The notes: generated from the sequence alone by a model not told the origin. Counted from the first letter of the stretch, positions 16,111-25,800 are shown. The stretch: DNA of 64,000 nt from Micrococcus sp023147585 (GCF_044872765.1 NZ_CP085253.1:1302001-1366000), one strand, 5' to 3'. Made by a program: numbers and translations.

Positions 16111-17772
16111 ATGAGCGAGAACACCGCGGGCGACGGCCTGCTCGAGTCCATCCGCCAGGGCTACACCTTCGAGGACCCCACACTCACGCTGGGGGCCGCC
16201 GTCGTGGACGGCGAGGTGCACCCCGAGGTGCCCGTGCGCCTGCCGCTGCGCATGATGAACCGCCACGGCCTCGTGGCCGGCGCCACCGGCACGGGCAAGA
16301 CGAAGACGCTGCAGATGATGGCCGAGCAGCTCTCGAAGGCCGGCGTCCCCGTGTTCCTCGCGGACGTGAAGGGCGACCTCTCCGGCCTGGCCACCGCCGG
16401 GACGGCCTCGGACAAGCTCTCCGAGCGCACCGCCGCCACCGGCATGCCGTGGGAGCCGCGCGCCTACCCGGTCGAGTTCCTCGCCCTGGGCGGCGACGGC
16501 GTCGGGGTGCCGGTGCGCGCCACCGTGGACGCCTTCGGCCCTCTGCTGCTCTCCCGCGTGATGGACCTCAACGAGACCCAGGAGTCCTGCCTGCAGCTCA
16601 TGGTCCACTGGGCGAACGAGCGTGACCTGCCGCTGGACGACCTGACGGACCTCAAGGCCGTGGTCACCCACCTGACCAGCGACGAGGGCAAGGACGACCT
16701 CAAGGGCCTGGGCGGCGTCGCGAAGGCCACCGCCAACGTGATCCTGCGCGAGGTCACGGGCCTGGAGGCCGCGGGCATGGACCGCTTCTTCGGCGTGCCC
16801 GAGTTCGAGACCGCCGAGCTGCTGCGCGTGGCCCCGGACGGCCGCGGCGTGATCTCGGCCCTCGAGCTGCCCACCCTGGCCACCAAGCCGCAGCTGTTCT
16901 CCACCTTCATGATCTGGCTGCTGGCCGACCTCTTCGCCGAGCTCCCCGAGGCGGGCGACCTGGACAAGCCCAAGCTCGTGTTCTTCCTCGATGAGGCGCA
17001 CCTGATCTTCAAGGGCGCCTCGGACGCGTTCCTGGACTCCATCACGACCACCGTGCGGCTCATCCGCTCGAAGGGCGTGGGCCTGTTCTTCGTCACCCAG
17101 ACGCCGCAGGACGTGCCCGCCGAGGTGCTCGGCCAGCTGGCCAACCGCGTCCAGCACGCGCTGCGCGCCTTCACCCCGCAGGACGCCAAGGCGCTCAAGC
17201 AGACCGTCCAGACCTTCCCGACGACGGACTACGACCTCGCCGAGGTCCTCACCTCCGCGAAGGTCGGCGAGGCCGTGGTCACGGTGATGGATCCGGACGG
17301 GGCCCCGACGCCCGTGGCGCTGACTCGCATGTGGTCCCCCGAGTCGGCCATGGAGCCCGCCGCGGCCGAGGCCATGCAGGCGATCGTGGCGGCCTCCCCG
17401 CTCATGGCGGAGTACGGCACGGCCGTGGACCGGGAGTCCGCGGCGGAGAAGCTGGCGGCCGAGGCCGCGGAGGCTCCCGCCACCGGCGGCAGCGCCCGCG
17501 GGGAGGACGCCCGCCTGGCGGACGGGCGCGCCGACGGCGGCACGGTGGTCTCCGGGGTCGACCTCGGCGACCTCGAGAAGATGCGCCGCGAGGAGGAGAA
17601 GGCCGCCGAGCGCGCGCGGCGGGAGGCCGAGAAGCCCAGCGAGTTCGAGAGGGCCATGGGCAACTTCGTGAAGTCGGCCGGCACACAGCTGGGCCGCGAG
17701 GTGGTGCGCGGCGTGTTCGGCACGCGCAGCCGCCGCGGCGGCGGGCTGCTGGGCGGGCTGTTCGGCCGCTGA
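16111..17772 (+). CDS. HerA-like DNA-translocating ATPase (DUF853 family)
   Basis: A 553-residue P-loop ATPase of the HerA/FtsK class. Walker A is GATGTGKTKT (about residue 55), Walker B is LVFFLDEAHLIF (about residue 290) and the arginine/sensor region is VRLIRSKGVGLFFVTQTPQD. The N-terminal Asp/Glu-rich stretch and the long C-terminal charged tail ending in GGGLLGGLFGR are typical of the DUF853 family, which is annotated as helicase but biochemically poorly known. No NurA nuclease gene is adjacent. An upstream frame through the AEC gene is a shadow. The ATG at 16111 fits leaderless translation. Confidence 0.85.
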   Translation: MSENTAGDGLLESIRQGYTFEDPTLTLGAAVVDGEVHPEVPVRLPLRMMNRHGLVAGATGTGKTKTLQMMAEQLSKAGVPVFLADVKGDLSGLATAGTASDKLSERTAATGMPWEPRAYPVEFLALGGDGVGVPVRATVDAFGPLLLSRVMDLNETQESCLQLMVHWANERDLPLDDLTDLKAVVTHLTSDEGKDDLKGLGGVAKATANVILREVTGLEAAGMDRFFGVPEFETAELLRVAPDGRGVISALELPTLATKPQLFSTFMIWLLADLFAELPEAGDLDKPKLVFFLDEAHLIFKGASDAFLDSITTTVRLIRSKGVGLFFVTQTPQDVPAEVLGQLANRVQHALRAFTPQDAKALKQTVQTFPTTDYDLAEVLTSAKVGEAVVTVMDPDGAPTPVALTRMWSPESAMEPAAAEAMQAIVAASPLMAEYGTAVDRESAAEKLAAEAAEAPATGGSARGEDARLADGRADGGTVVSGVDLGDLEKMRREEEKAAERARREAEKPSEFERAMGNFVKSAGTQLGREVVRGVFGTRSRRGGGLLGGLFGR

Positions 17773-17783
17773 CCCGCGCCGGG

Positions 17784-17833
17784 GACGACATCGGCCCGCC
17801 CCCTCCTTCAGGAGGGTGCGGGCCGACGTCGTC
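17784..17833. terminator. Bidirectional terminator between HerA-like and flavodoxin genes
   Basis: Arms 17784-17806 and 17811-17833 pair over about 23 bp with two mismatches and a TTCA loop, between convergent genes. Confidence 0.8.
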
Positions 17834-17851
17834 GGTGGAGGCGCCGCGGGG

Positions 17852-18331
17852 TCAGCGCACGCCGTGGTGCGTGAGGGACTTGGCCCAGCGCTCGATGGCG
17901 TCCCAGTCGCGGAAGTCGCCGTAGTGCTCGTTCTTGGAGACCTTCAGCTTCATGCGCTCGATCCAGCTGAGCCGCTCCTCCACGAGGGCCCCGCGGAAGT
18001 AGGCCACGTCCCGGGCACCGTAGGTCTCGAGCTGCGCGGCGACCTTGGGCAGCGGCTCCGGGGCGCCGCCGGAGGCCAGGATGACCAGCGGGCGCAGGGA
18101 CAGCTCGGCGCGGCGAGAGTCCAGGAAGTGCTTGGCCTCCGCGTCGAGGGAGCCGGTGTACACGGGCGCGGCGACGATGACGGCGTCCGCGGTGTCCAGC
18201 CAGGCGCCGGCGCCGGCGGGATCCTCCACGACGGTCTCCACGGACTGGCTGGTCCGCAGCACCTCGGCGACGCGCTCGGCGATCTCGCGGGTGGAGCCGT
18301 GGTGGGACGAGGCGACGATGAGCGTGGTCAT
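17852..18331 (-). CDS. Flavodoxin-domain protein
   Basis: A 159-residue flavodoxin-like protein. MTTLIVASSHHGSTREIAER carries the phosphate-binding T/S-x-x-G-S-T-x-x-I loop for FMN. DAVIVAAPVYTGSL corresponds to the 60s loop and LVILASGGAPEP to the 90s loop. The C-terminal part resembles HemG-type menaquinone-dependent protoporphyrinogen oxidases or related quinone-reducing flavodoxins, though this is not certain. The start at 18331 is preferred over an upstream ATG because AAGGG lies ~10 nt before it. A TACACT -10 box (revcomp at 18376-18381) would give a leader of about 35-40 nt. Confidence 0.8.
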   Translation of the reverse strand: MTTLIVASSHHGSTREIAERVAEVLRTSQSVETVVEDPAGAGAWLDTADAVIVAAPVYTGSLDAEAKHFLDSRRAELSLRPLVILASGGAPEPLPKVAAQLETYGARDVAYFRGALVEERLSWIERMKLKVSKNEHYGDFRDWDAIERWAKSLTHHGVR

Positions 18332-18371
18332 GGGACTGCGCACCCTTCGGGTCGGCGGTGGGACGTCGGGC

Positions 18372-20459
18372 TCAGTGTATCCCGCGCAGGTCCAGGTCCA
18401 GGCGGGACTCCGCACCCTCCGGGGCCTGCCCGGGGGCGTGCACGCTCACGGGGATCCCCCAGTCCTGCTGGTACAGGTGGCAGGCCGCGTGGTCCGGGAT
18501 CGGCTGGCCCTTCTCGCCGTCGCACGCCGCGGCGCGCGCGGTGATGTGCAGGACGCCCTCGGGGACGTCCGGGTTCAGGCGCAGCGTGCGGCTCAGCCCC
18601 GTGGACGTGCCCGCGCCCTCGAGGAGCAGCTCCTCCGGCGAGGAGGAGACCTTGAGCTGCGTGGGGTCGCCCCAGCGGTCGTCGAGCTTCTGCCCGGAGG
18701 GCGCCGCGAAGCCGATCCCCAGCGTCACCTCGCCCGCCACCATCGGCGTGCGGGGCCGCTGCGTCTGGCGCGCGCCCTCGTCCACGCTCAGGTACTCCTC
18801 GGGCACGCCGATCCGCACGAGCCGGTGCGCGTTGGTCTCCACGACGACGATCGCGCTCGCGTTCCCCTCCGCGTCCTCCTCCACGAGCACGTCGGAGGGC
18901 TCCTGGAGACCCCGCGCCAGGGTGGAGACCACGGCCGGCGTCGGGCGGCCGGCGGCGTCCTCGCCGGCGGGCGCGTACCGGCGGATCGCCCCGTTGTACG
19001 TGTCCGCCACGAGCACGGAGCCGTCCGGCAGCGCGGTCACCCCGAGCGGGTGCTGGAGCCGGGCCTGGGCGGCCTCGCCGTCCACGAAGCCGAAGTCGAA
19101 CAGGCCCGTCCCGACGGCGGTGCCCACCGTGCGCTCCCCGTCCGCCTCGCGCACCCAGCGGATCGCGGAGGTCTCGGAGTCGGCGGCCCACAGGGTGGCG
19201 TCCGGGCCGTAGGAGAGGCCGGAGGTCTGCGCGAACCACGCGGTGGCGGCGGCGCCGTCGGTGAGACCCTCGAGGCCGGTGCCCGCGAAGACCGCGAGGC
19301 GGCGCGCCTCGGGGTCGAAGGAGAAGAGCTGGTGCGTGCCGGCCATCGCCACGACCACGCGCCCGGCCGCGCCGTCCCACGCGAGGTCCCACGGCGAGGA
19401 GAGGGAGACGGTCAGCGGGTCCGCCTCGATCACGCCCAGGTCGACGGCGGGGCCGTCCGCGGGGTCCGCCCCGTCGGCGCCGGCCGCGGCCTTGGCCCGC
19501 TCGGAGTCGATCAGGCGCTGCACGCCGTTGCCGGCCAGGGTGGTGACCTCGCCCGTGGTGAGCGAGAGACCGCGCAGGCGGTGGTTCACGGTGTCGGCCA
19601 CCAGCACGTCGCACCCGAGCCGGGCCGCCACGTCCTCGGGCAGCACGAGCAGGCCGTTGGGCTCGTTGAAGAGGGCGGTCTCCGGGCCGCCGTCGCGGTG
19701 CCCGCGCGTGCCCGGCGTCGGGAGGGCGAGCCCGGCCGCCTCCGCCGAGGCCTGCGCCGGGTCCCCGCCGCCCCACGCGCGCAGCACGGTGGTGAGGTCC
19801 TCGGCGACCTCGACGATCCGGTGGTGTCCCGTGTCCGCCACGAGGAACGCGCCCGGCTGCGAGCCGCGCCCGCCGAGCGAGACGGCCTTGCCGGGGAACT
19901 TCAGGTCCCGCGCCACCGGGGCCGGCGGCACGTACGGCCCGCTGCCCCGGTGCAGGGTGCCCTTGGCCTCGTGCTCCGCCACGAGCTCCTGCACGAGGGA
20001 GTGCAGGCCCGCCACGTGGCCCTCACCGGAGAGGGTGGCGGCGATGCACCCCTCGGGGTCCACCACCACGAGGGTGGGCCACGCGCGCGCCGAGTAGGCC
20101 TGCCACGTGGTCAGCTCGGGGTCGTCCAGCACGGGGTGGGCGATCGCGTAGCGCTCGACGGCGGCCGCGAGCGCCGCCGGGTCCGCCTCGTGCTCGAACT
20201 TGGGCGAGTGCACGCCCACGGTCACCACCACGTCCGAGAACTCCTCCTCCAGGGGGCGCAGCTCGTCCAGCACGTGGAGGCAGTTGATGCAGCAGAACGT
20301 CCAGAAGTCGAGGATCACGATCTTGCCGCGCAGGTCCGCGAGGGTGACGGTCTCCCCGCCGGTGTTGAGCCAGCCGCGGCCCACGAGCTCGGAGGCCCGC
20401 ACGCGGGCGCTCGTGCGCGGCACGGAGAGGGTGGGCGAGGAGGCATTCTGCGACGTCAT
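18372..20459 (-). CDS. Thioredoxin-like and NHL-repeat protein (NHLRC2-like)
   Basis: A protein of about 695 residues. Residues ~20-170 form a thioredoxin/AhpC-like domain with the redox motif in DFWTFCCINCLHVLDELRPL (CCINC). Residues ~200-560 contain NHL beta-propeller units such as ADTVNHRLRGLSL, ADSETSAIRWVRE and ADTYNGAIRRY. A C-terminal beta domain follows. This architecture matches NHLRC2. No signal peptide is visible, so it is probably cytoplasmic. The ATG at 20459 is favoured because a CACAAT -10 box ends 7 nt upstream. The in-frame ATG at 20468 overlaps that box. Confidence 0.85.
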   Translation of the reverse strand: MTSQNASSPTLSVPRTSARVRASELVGRGWLNTGGETVTLADLRGKIVILDFWTFCCINCLHVLDELRPLEEEFSDVVVTVGVHSPKFEHEADPAALAAAVERYAIAHPVLDDPELTTWQAYSARAWPTLVVVDPEGCIAATLSGEGHVAGLHSLVQELVAEHEAKGTLHRGSGPYVPPAPVARDLKFPGKAVSLGGRGSQPGAFLVADTGHHRIVEVAEDLTTVLRAWGGGDPAQASAEAAGLALPTPGTRGHRDGGPETALFNEPNGLLVLPEDVAARLGCDVLVADTVNHRLRGLSLTTGEVTTLAGNGVQRLIDSERAKAAAGADGADPADGPAVDLGVIEADPLTVSLSSPWDLAWDGAAGRVVVAMAGTHQLFSFDPEARRLAVFAGTGLEGLTDGAAATAWFAQTSGLSYGPDATLWAADSETSAIRWVREADGERTVGTAVGTGLFDFGFVDGEAAQARLQHPLGVTALPDGSVLVADTYNGAIRRYAPAGEDAAGRPTPAVVSTLARGLQEPSDVLVEEDAEGNASAIVVVETNAHRLVRIGVPEEYLSVDEGARQTQRPRTPMVAGEVTLGIGFAAPSGQKLDDRWGDPTQLKVSSSPEELLLEGAGTSTGLSRTLRLNPDVPEGVLHITARAAACDGEKGQPIPDHAACHLYQQDWGIPVSVHAPGQAPEGAESRLDLDLRGIH

Positions 20460-20590
20460 GGCGTCCATTGTGGTCCCCCGCCCCGCGGGTCACGACATGC
20501 CGCGTCGCAAAGCCGGGGCCGCGGGCCGCGGCGGCTCCGGCCACCGCGGCCGCCCGGCCGGCCGCACCTCGCTGCCCGAGAGCGCGGCGG

Positions 20591-21433
20591 TCAGCCCGCG
20601 CGCAGCGCCGCGGCCAGGATCTCCTCGGCCATCAGGGTGAACTGCCGCTCCCCGGCCTGGTCCTGCCCCGAGAAGGACACCATCACCACTTGGTCGCCGG
20701 CGACGGCGGTGAGCACCTGCGCGGTCAGCTGCGGGGACTCCTCCGAGGCCAGCGAGCGCTGCCACACGAGGCCGGACTGGGCAGGCGAGCCGTCCGAGAG
20801 CTCGGCGGGCCGGGTGAGGAGTCGGTAGTCCTCGGTGCCGCCGCCCTCGCGCACCGTCATGTCCATCTGCCGGCAGTCGGCCAGCAGGCTGTTCGCGGTC
20901 TGCAGATGCTGCTCCACCTGCTGGCGCCCCGGGCCGTCGAGCGTGGCCACCTCCACCGTTCCGGTGCCGGAGAAGGAGTCCGCGCCCACGTCCACGCGCG
21001 TCACCTCCTCCTGGTCGAGCAGGATCGGCGAGAAGTCGAGAGCCGCGAGGGGCGGCTTGCAGGAGGCGGGCTCCACCGTGGTGCGGCCGCCGTCGGCCTG
21101 CCGCTGGCGGCTGTCCTCGCGCGCCGCGGCGATCTCCTGCTCCGAGGCGGCCTGCTGCCGGATGAAGCCGAAGGTCGCGGCCCGCAGCGCGGCGGCCTCG
21201 GCCATGCGCTGGTCCGGCCGGTCCCCCAGGTCCAGCCCGGCGGCGGCGGAGCTGGCCTCGGCAGCGGGCACGGACGCGCCGGGGGACGGACCGGCGCCCG
21301 CGTCGCCCCCGTCGCCGGCGTCGTCGGCGCCGCAGCCCGCGAGGACGAGCGCGGACGCCGCCGCGATCCCGGCGAGTGCGCGGCGCCGCGGGGCCCGGGA
21401 CGAGGGACGGTGGGGACGCGGGTCAGCGGCCAT
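20591..21433 (-). CDS. Lipoprotein of unknown family, last gene of the copper cluster
   Basis: A 280-residue protein with a twin-Arg-rich n-region, a hydrophobic stretch and lipobox LVLAGC near residue 34. An Asp/Gly/Ala-rich linker follows, then a soluble domain with two Cys (SCKPPLA and LADCRQM). I do not recognise the fold. Its ATG lies 11 nt inside the copD-ctaG 3' end, so expression is coupled to the copper-handling genes. Surface anchoring is predicted, but copper binding is not evident from ligands. Confidence 0.7.
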   Translation of the reverse strand: MAADPRPHRPSSRAPRRRALAGIAAASALVLAGCGADDAGDGGDAGAGPSPGASVPAAEASSAAAGLDLGDRPDQRMAEAAALRAATFGFIRQQAASEQEIAAAREDSRQRQADGGRTTVEPASCKPPLAALDFSPILLDQEEVTRVDVGADSFSGTGTVEVATLDGPGRQQVEQHLQTANSLLADCRQMDMTVREGGGTEDYRLLTRPAELSDGSPAQSGLVWQRSLASEESPQLTAQVLTAVAGDQVVMVSFSGQDQAGERQFTLMAEEILAAALRAG

Positions 21434-23732
21434 GCTGGGGCTCCTGGGGGTGGTCGGCGGGGCTCGCCGCGCCGGCGCTCTCGGCGGCGGGGGTCTCGGC
21501 GGCGGACGCGCGGACGGGCGGGGCTCCCACGGAGGGAGACCCGTCCGCCGGGGCCGGCGCGTGGTTCAGGTTCGCGTACATGGCGTTCCACGCGTTCAGC
21601 TCGGCGTCGCCGTCCCGGTCGGCCTTGCGGTCCAGGCGCACGGCGTTCTTCGTGTCGCTGCGGTACCAGAGCACCGCCACGGTCACGGCCATGGCCACGG
21701 TGGGGAACTCGCCGATGCCCCACATGATGCCGCCGCCGATGCGCTGGTCCTCGAGGGCGGGCGGACCCCAGTCCCGGCCGAGGTTGCCGAACCACGAGGC
21801 CTGGAGCAGGCCCGTGGAGGAGGTCATGGCCACGCCGATGAACGCGTGGAACACCATGGTGGCCAGCAGCAGCACGAGGCGCAGCGGGTACGCCGGGCGG
21901 TCGGGCAGCGGGTCCGAGCCCACCATGACCAGGGCGAAGATGAACCCGGTGAGAAGGAAGTGCACGTTCATGAACTCGTGCCCCACGTGCTCCTCGAGGG
22001 CGAACCGGAAGAAGTCCGTGTAGTAGAAGACGAGGATCGACCCGGCGAAGTTCACCCCCGCCACGATCGGGTTCGTGATGAACCGGCCCCACGGCGAGTG
22101 CACGATCCACAGGATCCACTCGCGCGGCCCGCGCGTGCCGTCCGTGCGCGAGGGCAGGGCGCGCAGCGCGAGCGTGATGGGGGCGCCCATCACGAGGAAC
22201 AGGGGCACGATCATGGTCAGCGTCATGTGGCCCACCATGTGCGCGCTGAACAGCACCATGCCGTACACCGCGGGAGCGCCGGAGGTCGCCCACAGGAGCA
22301 CGGCGAGGCCCGTGAGCCAGGAGAGGGTGCGCAGCACGGGCCAGCGGTCGCCGCGCTGGTGCAGCTGGAGGGTGGAGCGGACGTACCACACGGCCAGGAA
22401 CGCGATGATGGCCACCCACAGCCAGTCGAAGCGCCACAGGGTGAACCAGCGCTCGGGCGTGAGCTCGGGGGGCATCTCGTACCCGGTGAGGATGCGGGCG
22501 GGGGTGGCGTCCGGGGCCAGCTCCTCCGGCTTGGGCGGCGCGGTGCGGGCGAGGACGGCGGAGACGCCCATGACGGCCGCCATGATCACCGCCTCCACCG
22601 CGATCAGCTGCCACAGCAGTCGGCGGGCCGCGGCCGGGCTCTCCGCCTCCCCGTCCGCGCCCAAGCGGGGGATGATGCTGCGCCGGTGCACGAGCCCGAT
22701 GGCGCCGAGCACCACGGCGGCCACGGCCTTGGCGACGACGACGAGGCCGTACGGGCTGGCCAGCTGGGAGAGGTGCTCCATGCGCAGCGCGGCGTTCACG
22801 ATGCCGGACAGCACCACGGTCACCAGGCCCAGCCCGGCGAGGAGGGAGTAGCGGGAGACCACGGTGTGCAGCAGGGGCGCGGGGCCCTGGCGGCGGGTGC
22901 TCGCGCCGTGGCCCTGCGCCCCGTTCGGCCCGGTCAGCGTGCTCGAGATCGCGGCGAGCGCGAGCAGGCCGCCCACCCACGTGACGACGCCGATCAGGTG
23001 CAGGCCGATCGAGTTCACGGCGCCGTAGTGGTCGTCGCCGCCGGCCGCGTGGCCGATCAGCGCGAGCGGGACGATCGCCAGCATCGCGAGGATGCCGGTC
23101 CAGAACAGCCCGGAGTGGGAGCGCACCGCGATCACGAGGGTGGTCACCACGGCGGCGATCACCGTGACCCAGAACCACGCGCGGCCCACGGAGATGGAGG
23201 CCGCGTAGGCCAGGAGCCCGTCCGTGAACCCCTGCCCCGCGGTCACCGGGATGCCGGCCAGGTCCGAGTAGGAGAGGATCTCGACGGCGAGCGCCGCCAC
23301 CGTCCACGTCCCCGCCGCCCACGCGGCCACCTGCATCACCCGCGCGAAGGCCGGGTGCTCCGGCAGCGGCCCCGCGGCGGCGTCGGCACGGCGCTGGGCG
23401 CCCGAGCGGTGCCGCCGTTCCGCGCCGGCCGCGTGCGGGGGAAGGATCCCGGCCGCCAGGATGGTCGCACCGATGGTGAGGGCCATGGCGGTGTGGGAGA
23501 CCGCCGTCGCGAGCGGCACGCCCCACCGCGTGATCGGGCCGGGGTCCGAGAGCGCGCGGGCCGCGGAGACGCCGGTCAACCACGCGGTCAGCACAAGCGC
23601 GAGCACGCCGGCGGCCGCGGCCACGGGCCACACCCACGCGGGCACGCCGACGCGGCCGACGGTCCTGGGATCCGTGGAGCGCGGTGCGGCCGACGCGGGC
23701 GCGTCGGCGGGGGAAGCGGGAGCGGAGGGCAT
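21423..23732 (-). CDS. CopD domain fused to cytochrome c oxidase assembly protein CtaG
   Basis: A 769-residue polytopic membrane protein. The N-terminal half (~residues 20-400) is CopD-like, with about 8-9 helices and His-containing helix ends (ATAVSHTAMALTIGATIL, LIGHAAGGDDHYG). The C-terminal half is a caa3-type CtaG domain (LFSAHMVGHMTLTMIVPLFLVMGAPITLAL, EFMNVHFLLTGFIFALVMVG). It ends with a hydrophilic tail. The protein should move copper across the membrane for oxidase and cuproenzyme maturation. The start at 23732 is preferred over the ATG at 23741: a TTGAAT -10 box at 23740-23745 overlaps the latter. Confidence 0.88.
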   Translation of the reverse strand: MPSAPASPADAPASAAPRSTDPRTVGRVGVPAWVWPVAAAAGVLALVLTAWLTGVSAARALSDPGPITRWGVPLATAVSHTAMALTIGATILAAGILPPHAAGAERRHRSGAQRRADAAAGPLPEHPAFARVMQVAAWAAGTWTVAALAVEILSYSDLAGIPVTAGQGFTDGLLAYAASISVGRAWFWVTVIAAVVTTLVIAVRSHSGLFWTGILAMLAIVPLALIGHAAGGDDHYGAVNSIGLHLIGVVTWVGGLLALAAISSTLTGPNGAQGHGASTRRQGPAPLLHTVVSRYSLLAGLGLVTVVLSGIVNAALRMEHLSQLASPYGLVVVAKAVAAVVLGAIGLVHRRSIIPRLGADGEAESPAAARRLLWQLIAVEAVIMAAVMGVSAVLARTAPPKPEELAPDATPARILTGYEMPPELTPERWFTLWRFDWLWVAIIAFLAVWYVRSTLQLHQRGDRWPVLRTLSWLTGLAVLLWATSGAPAVYGMVLFSAHMVGHMTLTMIVPLFLVMGAPITLALRALPSRTDGTRGPREWILWIVHSPWGRFITNPIVAGVNFAGSILVFYYTDFFRFALEEHVGHEFMNVHFLLTGFIFALVMVGSDPLPDRPAYPLRLVLLLATMVFHAFIGVAMTSSTGLLQASWFGNLGRDWGPPALEDQRIGGGIMWGIGEFPTVAMAVTVAVLWYRSDTKNAVRLDRKADRDGDAELNAWNAMYANLNHAPAPADGSPSVGAPPVRASAAETPAAESAGAASPADHPQEPQHGR

Positions 23733-23762
23733 GGGATCCATTCAATCAGCAGGGGCGGAGGA

Positions 23763-25094
23763 TCAGGCGAACAGGACGTCGCCCACGAAGCCGCCCTCGG
23801 CGCAGCCGGGCGGGATCGCGAACACGGCGGAGCCGACCGGGCGCGTCCAGATGTTGAGCCGGTCGGACTCGGCGAGCCGCCGCTGCACCGGGACGAACTG
23901 CCGCTCCACGTCCGCCTGGTAGGCGGCGAAGAGGAGTCCGGCACCGGTCGGGCCGTCGTCGTAGTTGTAGCCGCGCCGGAGCATCCCGTACTCGGGGACG
24001 TCCATCCGGGCGCGGGCCAGGTGGGAGTCCTCCGGGATGACGGGGAACCCGGCCGGGCCGAGCGCCGCGAAGTCCGGCGCATCCCCCTCCGCCTCCCCGG
24101 TGAGCGGGGCGCCCGTGCCGAGGGTGCGGCCGATCGTCTTCTCCTTCGCCGGGCGGTCCAGCTCGTCCCACGTGTCCATGAGCATGTCGATCCGCCGCAG
24201 CACCAGGGACGTGCCGTCCGTGATCCACGGGCTGATGCCCACCTGCTCGGCCCCGACGCCCCAGACCACGCGGTCGAGGTGCGGCGTCTCGGCGGCGGGG
24301 TTCGCCGTCCCGTCCACCTGGCCGAAGAGGTTGCGCATCGTGGTGCCGGTGGGGTGCGCGCCGCGGGCGGAGCGGAACCCCTCCTGCGACCAGCGCAGCC
24401 CCGCGAACGGTCGCGCGACCTTGAGGAGCATCCGGCGGGCGTGCGCCACCGAGACGCGGTCGTCGCCGCAGATCTGCAGCAGCAGGTCGCCGCCGCTGAA
24501 GCGTGCCTCGAGCCGATCGATCTCGGGGAAGGCCGGCAGCGGCCCCAGCCACTCCGGGACGGCCGTCGGCTTCACCCGCCGCACCAGCTCCGGCCCGAAG
24601 CCGAACGTCACCGTCAGCCGTGCGGGCGCGGCGGCGAGCTCGGGCTCGGTGTCGGCCAGGGTCGCCCGCCCCTGTGTGAGGCGGGCGGCGTCATCGCTCA
24701 GGAGGCGCAGCAGTCGGCCGATCCGCTCACGGTCCGTCCCCGGCTCGAGGTCGAGCGCGAGGAACAGGGCATGCGTCTGGGCGGGGGTGTCGACGCCGGC
24801 CTGGCGCGGTCCGTGGAACGGCACGGTGTCCGTGCCCACAGGCGAGCTGACCGCGACGCGCGCGGCCTCGCCGCCCGGCTCGGCCCAGCCGGAGCCGGGC
24901 TCGGCGCCCTCGAGGCCGGTGTCGTCCATGACGTCGGAGGGCGAGGCGGACGGGGTCCCCGGAGCGGGGGCCGCCGACCCGGGGGCGCCGGCCGCGTGGC
25001 CGGCGCCGAACCCCAGGGCGGATCCGAGCATGCCCCCGCCGAGCGCTCCGGCGCCGAAGAGGAGCCCGCGTCGGGTGGGGTCAGTGGTCTCCAT
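23763..25094 (-). CDS. Tat-exported DyP-type heme peroxidase (EfeB/DtpA-like)
   Basis: A 443-residue DyP-type peroxidase. The N-terminus TRRGLLFGAGALGGG is a Tat signal. The DyP signature G-x-x-D-G is in NLFGQVDGTANP, the proximal His in PEDSHLARARMDVPEYG, and the family RRGYNYDDG follows. It overlaps the PCuAC gene by 14 nt. It lacks EfeU and EfeO neighbours, so an iron-uptake role is not indicated. The order PCuAC-DyP with CopC and CopD nearby is that of the Streptomyces DtpA copper-trafficking locus, so a role in copper oxidation or delivery is more likely. Confidence 0.88.
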   Translation of the reverse strand: METTDPTRRGLLFGAGALGGGMLGSALGFGAGHAAGAPGSAAPAPGTPSASPSDVMDDTGLEGAEPGSGWAEPGGEAARVAVSSPVGTDTVPFHGPRQAGVDTPAQTHALFLALDLEPGTDRERIGRLLRLLSDDAARLTQGRATLADTEPELAAAPARLTVTFGFGPELVRRVKPTAVPEWLGPLPAFPEIDRLEARFSGGDLLLQICGDDRVSVAHARRMLLKVARPFAGLRWSQEGFRSARGAHPTGTTMRNLFGQVDGTANPAAETPHLDRVVWGVGAEQVGISPWITDGTSLVLRRIDMLMDTWDELDRPAKEKTIGRTLGTGAPLTGEAEGDAPDFAALGPAGFPVIPEDSHLARARMDVPEYGMLRRGYNYDDGPTGAGLLFAAYQADVERQFVPVQRRLAESDRLNIWTRPVGSAVFAIPPGCAEGGFVGDVLFA

Positions 25095-25800
25095 GGCCGG
25101 CCGATCCCGGCGCCGCGGCGGAGGAGGTGCCGTGCTCCATCCCCGAGTGGTCCAGGGAGGAGGGGGCCGCCGACCCCGCCTCACCGCCGTGGTAGGACTC
25201 GTTCGCCCCCGTGAACGGGCGGGCGAGAGACCGCACGTCGAGCGTGGAGCCGTCCTCGAGGGCCAGCGTGTAGGCGACCTCCTCGCCCGGCTCCACGGGG
25301 TCCGTGAGGCCCATGAGCATGACGTGACGGCCACCGGGCACGAGCTCCAGCGAGCCCCCGGCCGGCACGGTGAGGCCGTCCTCGGTCTCGCGCATGACCT
25401 TCTGGCCGTTCGGGCCGTCGGCCATCTCGTGCAGCTCCGTGCGGGGAGCGGACGGCGAGGTCACGGAGACGATGTGGAGCGGGGCGTCGGACGCGTTCTC
25501 GAGCGTGCCGAACGAGCCGGTCATGGCGCCGTCGACGGCCTTGGTCCACGGGTCCACGACGCGCAGGGACGCGGCCTGGGCGCCCTCGGAGGCGGTGGTG
25601 CCGGAGCCGGACGCGGCCGGCGACGACGACGCGGCACCGGGGGCGGAGGAGGCGGAGACCGTGGCCGCCGAGCCGGCCGCAGCGCTGGACGTCGGAGCGG
25701 GCTCGGCGCCGCCGGTGCACGCGCTCAGGGTGAGGGCCGAGGCGGCGAGGACGGCGGCGAGGCCGAGGCGGGAGGAGGGATGGGTGGTGTTCGAGGGCAT
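25081..25800 (-). CDS. Extracytoplasmic copper chaperone PCuAC lipoprotein
   Basis: A 239-residue protein with lipobox LTLSAC (Cys ~28) and a Ser/Ala-rich linker. A PCuAC cupredoxin-like domain follows (VVDPWTKAVDGAMTGSFGTLEN). Copper ligands are HEM in TELHEMADG, Met in KVMRE and HVM in PGGRHVMLMGL, the H(M)-M-HxM set of Cu(I) chaperones. The C-terminal tail is rich in His and Met (DHSGMEHG, GHGDH) and probably adds Cu(II) binding. Role: passing copper to the CuA/CuB sites of cytochrome oxidase. Confidence 0.92.
   Translation of the reverse strand: MPSNTTHPSSRLGLAAVLAASALTLSACTGGAEPAPTSSAAAGSAATVSASSAPGAASSSPAASGSGTTASEGAQAASLRVVDPWTKAVDGAMTGSFGTLENASDAPLHIVSVTSPSAPRTELHEMADGPNGQKVMRETEDGLTVPAGGSLELVPGGRHVMLMGLTDPVEPGEEVAYTLALEDGSTLDVRSLARPFTGANESYHGGEAGSAAPSSLDHSGMEHGTSSAAAPGSAGHGDH

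Noticed and set aside
23763..25094. EfeB of an EfeUOB iron-uptake operon
   Set aside because: No EfeU or EfeO gene nearby; all neighbours are copper proteins.
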